From the NCBI GenBank assembly GCA_003117195.1, contig BDSI01000061.1, positions 186,001 to 250,000 on the forward strand: a stretch of DNA of 64,000 nucleotides, read 5' to 3'. Position numbers and translations under genes: made by a program. Of the stretch, positions 56,040 to 64,000 are shown piece by piece; position 1 is the stretch's first letter, and every line of letters starts with the position of its first letter. Below the pieces are notes generated by a model. That model worked only from the letters and a program-made list of their open reading frames with translations, was not told the origin of the DNA and searched no databases. This DNA is from Eudorina sp. 2006-703-Eu-15 (lineage: Eukaryota; Chlorophyta; Chlorophyceae; Chlamydomonadales; Volvocaceae).

Positions 56040-56320
56040 GGCGCGCTGCATCGTGGCGAAGCGTTCAATTCCGACCAAGGTGTGAAACAGGGCTGCCCTC
56101 TGAGCCCAGTACTTTTCGGTATGTTCATCGAAGTCTTTGCGGATTACATCGATGAGCATGAGCGCCGGAACCCGACGGGCAGAACACCAGTCGTCCGGGG
56201 GAGGAAAGTGCCGGAGCTGTTGTACGCGGACGATCTTACAATCTTTGCAATGGACGCCCCTCGTATGCAGTTCCTATTGGACAGGTGCAGAAGTTGCGGA
56301 AGGAAAAGCTGCAGAGATAA
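56040..56320 (+). mobile_element. LINE-type reverse transcriptase fragment
   Basis: One open frame reads SDQGVKQGCPLSPVLFGMF, then about 35 residues on LLYADDLTIFA. These are conserved blocks of non-LTR retrotransposon reverse transcriptase, including the YADD catalytic motif. No endonuclease, upstream RT blocks or RNase H are visible nearby, and the frame loses family-like sequence after LLDRC and stops at 56375. This is a 5'- and 3'-truncated dead copy. Clade cannot be assigned. Confidence 0.85.
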
Positions 56321-56982
56321 GAGATTCTGCTACCCTTGGTTCTTTTGGTCTTTTTGTGCGCCCTTTGACGGATGACCGTTGTGGGGGAACACATGTTTAT
56401 ATAGCCGTAAGGCCTGTACAACATGTAACAACCAACCCACCAAACAACCAACCAACGGCCCCCTTCCGCCTCCCTCGTTGATGTTTGGGAAGCCTGTTTT
56501 GACTCACTGTTGTGGAAAAGAATGGGCTCTGCCTGTAAGGTACCTGGTCCAGTTCAGATGATTACCTAGGATTGCGGAACCCAGATGAACCGTGAATGGA
56601 ATCAATATCATAGAAAAAGGAAATTGAACGTTATCCTATTGCACGTTAAGTATCGCATCCTGCTCCGTGAAGGGCTCTGGTTTCGTTTTCGAAGCTTTAC
56701 GGCAGTTCCAACTTCCACAGGCCAAAGTTGCTCAACTCCAAATGTATGCACACAGTTGGTTACGTCAGTATCCTCATTTTATCAGCTTTTCTGCTAAGTG
56801 GAAGTTGTGCAGGGCATACGCCATACCGTAGTAGGGCCCGTGGAAAGGCAATTGAGGCCGAACCATTGGCGATACATCATACGCGTCATCGTCTGGCCCA
56901 AGTCTGAAGTCGAATTGTGGTACCTGTTGCCCGCACAAACCTTCCGTCGGGAGCCCTAGCCCACGCAGTAAAGCCGAGGACG
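56321..56982. other. Spacer upstream of mTERF gene
   Basis: About 660 bases after the RT fragment, lower in GC (near 47%), with an AACC-rich tract at 56430-56455. No coding region recognised; the mTERF promoter should lie here. Confidence 0.4.
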
Positions 56983-58838
56983 ATGCGGCAATTTCGCCTA
57001 CAGACAACAATCCATCGTGGAAGCATTGGCACTTATTCAACAGTTTCGTACCGGCGGACAAGCTTGATTGCAACTCGGTGTTGCCCCATCAGCGCTCATA
57101 GCAGGCACCCTCGAGTAACTTGTTACGCCAAACAGAATGGGGACTCTTTTGAAGCGCATCCAGTTCGTCGCGCGTTTTTAAGTGTCGGAGTGTCCCCCGA
57201 CGACTTGAATCGGGCCAGCCGCTTGGAGCCAACGCTGCTGAACTACACATCGGAAAGATTACATGACATACTAGATCTTCTACTTGATCTTGGACTGACT
57301 GGCAGCGACATTGGCAACGTTCTTCTTGCTTACCCACAGGTGCGGTCCGGACTTCCCGCCTTTTAGATTCACAACCTTGCTAGCATTCACAACCTTCATG
57401 GCGCTTGTGGCGCACCAAAAGCTCGAATCCTTACCCCATCACTCAAAACCCAGACACTCAGGCTCTTTGTTGATAGCATAACCGGTCACCGTTCTCAACC
57501 CCGCATCACCACCATCAGCTTTCCCATCCCATCCCATCTCGTCGCGGCCGTTCGGCTTGACCAAATTTTAAATTCAAACATGTCTCCCTCCCTCCTCCCC
57601 TCCAGGCCTTTCAGCTGTCCCTCGACCACCACGCGCAGCCGGTGGTGGAGTTCCTGCGTCGCGATGTGGGTCTGGGCCCCTCGGAGGTCCGCAAGCTGGT
57701 GACCCGTTTCCCTTCCATACTGGGCATGAACGTCAAGGTGCGGCACCGGATGCGCCGGGGGAATTGAGGATGTGCCGGGGGGATTGAAGATATGTCGGGG
57801 GAATTGAGGATGTGGCGGGGGAACTTAGGCCTCTCTCTCCCCCACACACACATTCACGGCCCGGTTTATTTTAACACATTCACGGCCCAGCCCTTTCGGG
57901 GGGATGGGAGACACGGGAGAGCCCTGCCGGGTCGGAGACTGCTCTCCGCCCGTTGGCGTGTCAGCCTCACAGGCTGATCATACACGCAGCGGTCTCTTAT
58001 CTATACACGCAGCGGCACTGGACGGGCCCGGGCCTCCGATCACCCTGCCGAGCAGTGACGCCAGTGCCCCTGTGACTGCAGCACCTCCCGCTGCAGCACC
58101 TCCCGCTGCAGCACCTCCCCTTGCAGCACACGACACGTGACTGCCTCTGCCGCCCTGCTCCGTCCCGGCCCCCGTTCGTCCCGGTCTATGGCGCCCGCAA
58201 CTTCCCGCCTCCCCCCCCTCGCTGGCAATCCTGGTGCAGACCATTTCTCCATCGGATCCTTGCTCTGGCAGCCACACCACAGCGCATCGTTGCCTACACC
58301 CATCCCCTACTCCTGATTCGTCCTCCCCCCGGGGTTCAATCCAACCCCCTCTCTCTCCCCACCGCCACAGGGCCAGCTCCGTCCGCAGATGGCCTACCTG
58401 ACCAGCCTGGGGATCAGCCACGACGGGCTGACGGAGCTGGTGCTCTCCCGACCGCTGGTGCTGGGACCCGGCATCGAGACCGTCATCGCCTTCCTGCGGC
58501 GCAGCGGAGTCCCCAGGTCCCAGCTGGCCCGCCTGCTGCGGTCCTGCCCGCTGGACTACAGGTGCGGAGCGCACACAGTCGGTTGTCTGTCTGGGTGACG
58601 GTAGGTCGGCCTGTCGGATGCGCTGATCCCTGGGGAACCACCTGGTTTTGAGTCCGCCACTCGGTCACCTGGCTTCGCTCGCTCGGCCCCACCCCGCAGA
58701 ATTCACCTGAAGGGCTTCTCCACGGCTGCCCCGGGCTGGGGCTCCGGATCCTCTTCGGCGGGAGGTCAGGGACCGCCCGGGACCGGCGGCGGGAGCAGCG
58801 GCGGCGGCGGCGGCCGCGGCATGGGCCGGTCGCGCTGA
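56983..58838 (+). CDS. mTERF-domain organellar protein
   Basis: Mitochondrial transcription termination factor family member; such proteins bind organellar nucleic acids through repeated three-helix motifs. Four exons: 56983-57339, 57606-57737, 58371-58561 and 58700-58838; 819 nt, 272 aa. The first ~50 residues (MRQFRLQTTIHRG... with Arg, Ser, Thr) resemble a plastid or mitochondrial transit peptide. Repeat-like segments follow: LHDILDLLLDLGLTGSDIGN, VVEFLRRDVGLGPSEVRKLV with TRFPSILGM, MAYLTSLGISHDGLTELVL with SRPLVLG, and VIAFLRRSGVPRSQLARLLR. Each has the family pattern of a leucine-rich helix followed by a proline-containing turn. At about four repeats it is shorter than most mTERFs. The C-terminal ~40 residues are Gly/Ser-rich and probably disordered. 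Which organelle cannot be decided. Confidence 0.9.
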
Positions 58839-61257
58839 GGCGAGGGAGCTCGCGTTGGGGCGTGCGGGGGCCGCGCCACCGAAACGCGAGGCGCCGTCCT
58901 GAGTGTTCAAGAGCACGGCCCGGTGCAACGCTGCTTCATGGGGGTGCTGTGGGTGTGCGGGTGGCGGGCTTTCTTGGCTGGACGGCGATGTGCCGTTCGG
59001 CGGTGCGTCGGCGGACCCCTCGGCGGCCCGCGCCTGGCTGTGTGGTCGGGCGGGTTGTTTGTCCCGTTGTCCGCACCAGCTTCCATACGGACACTGCCGC
59101 CGTAGGGTTTCCTGTCGACACGGAGCCACTGACCGCTCGCTGTTTCGGCAGCGGACGGCTACAAGTGGGTGACTCGCTCGCCAGCCTCGCTGGAGGACTG
59201 CGGCGCTTGTCCTCCGACTTGGGCCCCTCCCTGCACTCCAACCCCTGTTGGGATTCGGGTGCCGCATGACGGGTGGCGCCTGTGGGCTCATGTGTTGATG
59301 ACCCCGCTATGCGGGGCTTCGCCTCCCAACATGACATCGCCTGACAAGCCAGGTGCCTGGTGCTGGGGCCGTGTCCAAGCGTGCTGGCTGGCGCTTCGCC
59401 CGGCATGTCGCCCCCGGTATCGGCGTGTGGTGAGCGGCGGACATGTGCGGCAACGCCCCCTGACACTAGGCGGCGTCTTTGACGCCTATTCGACACCACC
59501 CTTTGTTGTCGGGGTGAAGGAATGGAGGCGGGAGGCGGCGGTGGTTCTTCCGCGGGCTCCGTGCGGTGTCGGGAAGATTTGACCCATTGTTAATGTTGAT
59601 GTTGATGTCCCCGCGCAGCTGCCTCCCTGCAGCCTGTCGTGGACTCGTGACAATTGTGCACCTCCGGCGGCGATTATCGCCCTGCGGGATTTCACAACTG
59701 AGGCTGCCAGTCACATTCTTGTTGGCCGCCGATGTTCTCCTTGTACCCCTTGTACCATTATGAAACCTGTGTACGAGCCGTGTACGAGTCATGTACGCAG
59801 GATTGGGCGAGGGACGGGGCGGTCGTCATTCCGCTGCCCCTGCGTTCATTCGATGCGTGCTCGTGCATCATGTGATGCATTCGCGCCGTGTCGCCCTGGC
59901 GGGTGGCGCGTGGGCCGTGTGAAGAATCGAACTCGACCCGCGCTTGACCGTATGTCTGGCGGGGGATAAGGCCCCGGTGGTGTCTGCGTGCGGTGCAGCA
60001 CTACAAGGGTCGGACCCTGTCATTTTACGAAGCTGATGCCCCCAAACTGTATCCACTTGTATTTCGAGGGGCCGTGGGCCGTATCATATCGTACCTGTCG
60101 GAGAAGAGGCACAGACGAAGTTAGGAACTTTGTCCCGATAGAGGCGTAGACCAGAGGGGCGTGGGAAGCCGGGCGGCGCGCATCGTGGAGTGGGCCTTAT
60201 TGTACGATATATCGCTGGTGCGTGGCCCGCGGAAAACCCACCCAAGGTGACGTCCCCGGGTAACTAGACATTGCGACGAAGGGGCGGGCCGGTGTACTGT
60301 CGGTGCGCGCTGTCAGTGTTGTGCAACGGGGCGGAGCTGAAGGTTATCCATGAGTTCATACAGTACCTGGAGTTTTGCGTCTGGGCGCGTGAAAAGGTTC
60401 TTGCTGGGCTGTTTCGGCACACGCAGCAAGGGTTGCTCGTCGGTGGGCCAGGAGATGTGTGTGCGTGTGTGTGGTTCGGCGCCGGCGGTGTGCCACACCG
60501 GCGGCAGGGCGCCGTTGCCGCGCCCGTGCGCGGGTACGGTACGTACTTGATGCAACGCCTCGTCGATTGTGTTGTGGAAGCTAGGTCGGTGCTCGACAGG
60601 TCATCGCACATTGTTCAGCTACGTCGTTGGCAGGGCGAACGGTTCGAGCGCTGAACGGTGAAAGTTAAAGGCGCGCTGGACGGAAGCGTTCAGTCCGTCC
60701 GTTCTTTGGTTCATTGGTTGGGGCGGATTGGGGACGTGACGGCGGTACGCTGGGTCGTGCCTTGTGCGTGGTTGTACTGCCTACGCGATTGCCCCGCGTG
60801 CCGGGTTCGCCTTCGGTAGAGGGCCTTTATGAGGCGCGTAATGACACGACGTCCGACTTGGCTGATGAAATGTTTATCACCCAGGCGATAAAACAACGCG
60901 CCCAACTACCGCGCGCGTGATCATTCGGCAGTTGTACGCGAAGCCATACACAGTTACCTGCGGACTAGGCCAGGTTACGAAACGCGACCCATGTATGTTC
61001 GCGACTCAGCGTTTTCGAACAAAGCCGACCGTTTGTATGGTCGCTAACGGTAACCAACGGTGTTTTTCTGAGGGTGCAGCCTGGAGCCTGCAGCGGTGCA
61101 CACCGACATTCTGTATTATTCGACACGTAAATCACGTCTTCAATAATTTAATTGTGATCCATGGATCGCGTCATGTATTATGTGGGCCCCACTTCTTACA
61201 TTCAAAGTGAAAGGCTTGACCAGCGAACGGCATAAACATTGCCACGCTGTTACCTAA
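58839..61257. other. Intergenic region with unidentified open frame and decayed repeats
   Basis: About 2.4 kb. A 127-codon frame at 60271-60654 (+) contains a run HEFIQYLEFCVWAREKVL with mixed codon use unlike the G/C-ending genes around it; no family recognised. Sequence at about 59230-59270 resembles the tRNA-promoter-like sequence at 26140. The rest has many short GTAC-containing motifs. Decayed mobile DNA is the likeliest explanation. Confidence 0.35.
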
Positions 61258-64000
61258 ATGGATCTCAGAGTGCTTGAATCGAATGGTTGCTTGCTTACCT
61301 GAACCTGCGCTATGAAACCGGTGACCTGACCAGGAGGATACGCCCCGCTTCTGCTGCCCGTGGGCGAGTACCAGAAAATGCTCGACTGCAAAAACCGCAT
61401 GCTTGGCGCTACTTGTAAGGCACTGAGTTTCGACTCGGGCATGTCGGCAACGGCAACGGGAAGACGCCTCTGCACATGATCGCAGGTCTGACAGTACATT
61501 ACTGCCTGATGGCAGGAGCAATATTTGGCCTCGGGTAAGAGCGCGACACTGGGGTGGGCACTCGTTGAAGCCGTCACGCCGCGCCCCCTGCCCTTGCCGA
61601 CCCAACGGGCCCGCCTTCCTTGCCGCCTCCTCTTCCATGATTCCCCTTCCATACCCAGAGTTCGTGGACTTCCCGGCTGGTTCCAAGCGATCATCGCCGT
61701 ATTGCTTCTCACCTCATTCATACTGATGTGGACCACGCATTTGGTCGACCCAGGGTTCCTGCCGTCGCACAGCGAGAAAGGTAGGATGGTAGAGTTGGGC
61801 GCGGGGTAGCTGTGCAACCGGTTGGTCAGCTCTGATTTCAGTGCCCGAATGTGCCAAGCTGCTGCCGCTGCGAATCGTGCACCGCGCGCGCTTGGCACGG
61901 TTTGCCAGTGCATCTCAACACCTGGCACATACCACGCAACACGCAACGCACAACCCACACGTGATGCGCAGGCCTGCTTGTCCCACGTGTGCCGTACTGC
62001 CCACCGTGCACACGTGCTGCCTAACGCGACATGTGCTTTCATGGGTGTACATACGGTATAGATCTATATCTGTATGATGCAGTAATTCTCCCAATCACAG
62101 ATCCGTTGGTGGTGGCGCTGGAGAGCGGCAGTGACAGCCTGGTGCCACACCGACAAAGGTGCGGCCGGGGTGGGCGAGGGGTTGAAGAGAAGAAAACCAG
62201 GCCTGGAACGAGCGGTGCGGGGATGCGGTCCCGAGGGCTAGATCGCCCCGCGTGGGTCGGGCGAACGATTAGAAGTTGAGATGCATGCGCCGTCGAGTGG
62301 CACTTGTGCCCAGCTTCCCAACGTGGGAGGGGGCATGTGGGTCCCAACAGACCCACGGGTCGTCGGCGACACAGCCGCGGACTCCTGCCCCTTTTCCTTG
62401 CATGCCTCCGCCGGCAACTCCCTCCGTCCGTCCGTGCGGAGAGGGGAAACGGGAACGCGCCACGGCACTGCTGGCACTGCCGGCACAACAAACCCGCGAC
62501 CCATATCGCCCGTCGCAACAAACCCGCGACCCATATCGCCCGTCGCAGCGGAAGTTGCGGAGCCCCTGCCGAGGCCTGCACCACCCAACAGGCCCCCTGG
62601 CCCCGGAGCCGTGCGGCGTCCCGAAAAACACGCGTCCCAACCCCCCTGCCACCGTCCGCTGTCGCTCCGGAACCCTCTTGCCTGCCTGGCCGCACACGTC
62701 CTCAGGTACGCCAAGAACAACCAGGGCACTTGGATCCGTACCATGACTGCGGAGGAGTGGAATGAGGCGCAGGAACGGGAACAGGAGCGGCAGCTGCGGC
62801 TGCGGGAGGAGGAGCAGGAGGAGGAGCAGGGCGCCGGTGCTGTCGGGCCACGCGGCCAGCAGGGTCCCTGGGGGCTGCCACAGGAGCTGGCGGTGATGGG
62901 GAGCGAGCGGCCGGCGGCGGCGCAGGTCGCGGGCTCTGCTGCTGCGGCAACCTCAACCTCAACCTCGGTGGGGATACCACCTGCAGCGCAGACACAGGCT
63001 CTGCTGCTGCCGCCGCCACCGCCACAACATCAGCAGCAACAGCAGCAGCTTCAGCAGCAGTTCAGCGGCAGCAGCAGCAGCATCGGGGGCGCTGTCGTCG
63101 CCGGCGGCTCGCCGCAGCGGTTGGCAGGCGTCAGCAGCGCCGGTGGCGCCGGCGGCAGTAGCAGGCCGTCGTACATCGCCGTGGCGCCGGCGGCTGTAGC
63201 TGAAGGGGCTGGGACGGGGTACGCAGCGCTGCCTTCCAGCGCGCCGGCGGGCGACATTGATGAAGGGGTGTACGGCAGCATCGGGACGGCGGCGACAACG
63301 CGGGGCAGTGGCGCCGCCACCGCTACCGCCGCCGCCTCTACCTCGGGCCGCAGGCAGCCGCCGGTTTTTCCCCGGGCGGTTGCCAGGTCGTTAGTCATCC
63401 ACAAGTACTGCGTCACGTGCAACATCTGGCGGCCGGAGCGGGGCCACCACTGCCGCGAATGCCGGCGCTGCGTGGTACGGTGTGTGCGGTGTATGACCAG
63501 GTGCCGCTGCCCCTGCTGCTGGCCTGTTGGGTAGGCCCCCTGGGGTCTTGATTGATGCCGGGCTTCCGGTGCCGCGCGATGGAAATGTCCCGGGAGCCTG
63601 GGGAGCGTAATAACAAAGAGCTGTGGGTTTGCTCTGGGGCGTGTGCCGGGTCTTCGCCACTGTGGGGTCCTTCGCTGGCGGCGACACAGTGGGCCGGCGC
63701 GGCGCACTAGATTCAGAAGGGAAAAGCGGGCAATTGACTCCAAAGTAAGGACAACAAAGGTTTAGGCCATATCATGACTGTGTTGATATGATCAGTAAGA
63801 AGTATTAATTAATCCCAGCTCGAAAACATCGAATGCACAGGCGGCGCTGCAGTCCGGGCCCCCGGACGGCGCTCCGGGAGGGCGCGACAGGCAAGGAGCG
63901 CGGGGCGGGATCAACCGCGGCTCGCTCGTCTCGCACGACGCTGTACGACATTGTCCTTGGCCGCAGGACCATTTTGACCACCACTGCGGCACCATGGGCA
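61258..64000 (+). CDS. DHHC-type protein S-palmitoyltransferase (partial, 3' end off window)
   Basis: Membrane enzyme that attaches palmitate to cysteines. In-phase exons: 61258-61285 (tentative start MDLRVLESN), 61334-61414, 61486-61534, 61659-61780, 62101-62158, 62706-63474 and 63967 onward. Two membrane segments are visible: LTVHYCLMAGAIFGLG and AIIAVLLLTSFILMWTTHLV, the latter followed by DPGFLP, the DPG motif of the family. A ~200-residue Gln/Ala/Ser-rich cytosolic loop, beginning with a charged Glu/Gln helix, precedes the cysteine-rich domain CVTCNIWRPERGHHC and RECRRCVDHFDHHC. The sequence after DHHC is GTMG instead of the usual PWxxN. The remaining membrane segments lie outside the window. 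The first exon uses a weak GTTGCT donor and could be wrong. Confidence 0.9.
62500..62546 (+). repeat. 30-bp direct repeat
   Basis: Two tandem copies of a 30-base unit starting CAACAAACCCGCGACCCATA in the DHHC-gene intron 62159-62705. Confidence 0.75.

Noticed and set aside
61415..61485. TPLHMIA, an ankyrin-like motif upstream of the DHHC membrane segments
   Set aside because: It would require reading through 61415-61485, which is better explained as a short intron: GTAAGG donor, GCAG acceptor and phase agreement at C-LTVHYC.

Overview
This window is nuclear DNA from a volvocine-type green alga (Chlamydomonas/Volvox group). The evidence is very GC-rich, G/C-ending codons; genes cut into many small exons; chloroplast-transit-like N-termini; TGTAA poly(A) motifs; a 443-residue beta-tubulin; and long TG tracts in introns. 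The species cannot be fixed from sequence alone. I see no rRNA, tRNA or CRISPR array. Coding regions were rebuilt by hand from family motifs plus GT-AG boundaries with matching codon phase.

Layout, left to right: a carotenoid isomerase/phytoene-desaturase-like FAD oxidoreductase (-, runs off the left edge); a 24-exon prolyl oligopeptidase (+, 7673-23193); a plastid rhodanese-domain protein (-, 25616-27586); an ABA4-like DUF4281 membrane protein (-, 28923-31255); a TPR protein fused to a class-I lysine-methyltransferase-like domain (+, about 31613-36316); beta-tubulin (+, 39665-41579); D-glycerate 3-kinase (-, 43526-46743); a universal stress protein (+, 47090-49543); an Eco1/CTF7/ESCO cohesin acetyltransferase (+, 50515-54981); a reverse-transcriptase fragment (about 56040-56320); an mTERF protein (+, 56983-58838); and a DHHC palmitoyltransferase (+, about 61258 to beyond the right edge).

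Several products fit plastid or photosynthetic roles: two carotenoid-family proteins, rhodanese, photorespiratory glycerate kinase and mTERF. There is no operon-like logic. Divergent pairs share short 5' spacers (7221-7672, 31256-31612, 46744-47089), and the POP/rhodanese and tubulin/GLYK pairs converge.

The most unusual content is non-coding. Introns and spacers are mosaics of several short dispersed repeat families: (i) an introner/MITE-like element with core GTCTACCAATTTCCTATACC, in at least 15 intronic copies in both orientations; (ii) GTACGRC-rich palindromic sequence that often starts exactly at the 5' splice site (13 of about 69 introns begin GTACG); (iii) a CCACCTTGTAACGGTTACAT element that appears to supply TGTAA signals; (iv) a TTTCGCTGTCTTTATTGACA element; (v) GT microsatellites bounded by conserved adaptor-like sequences. 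No wholly new multi-gene system was found. The repeat families, the TPR-methyltransferase fusion and the variant DHHC motif are the best leads.
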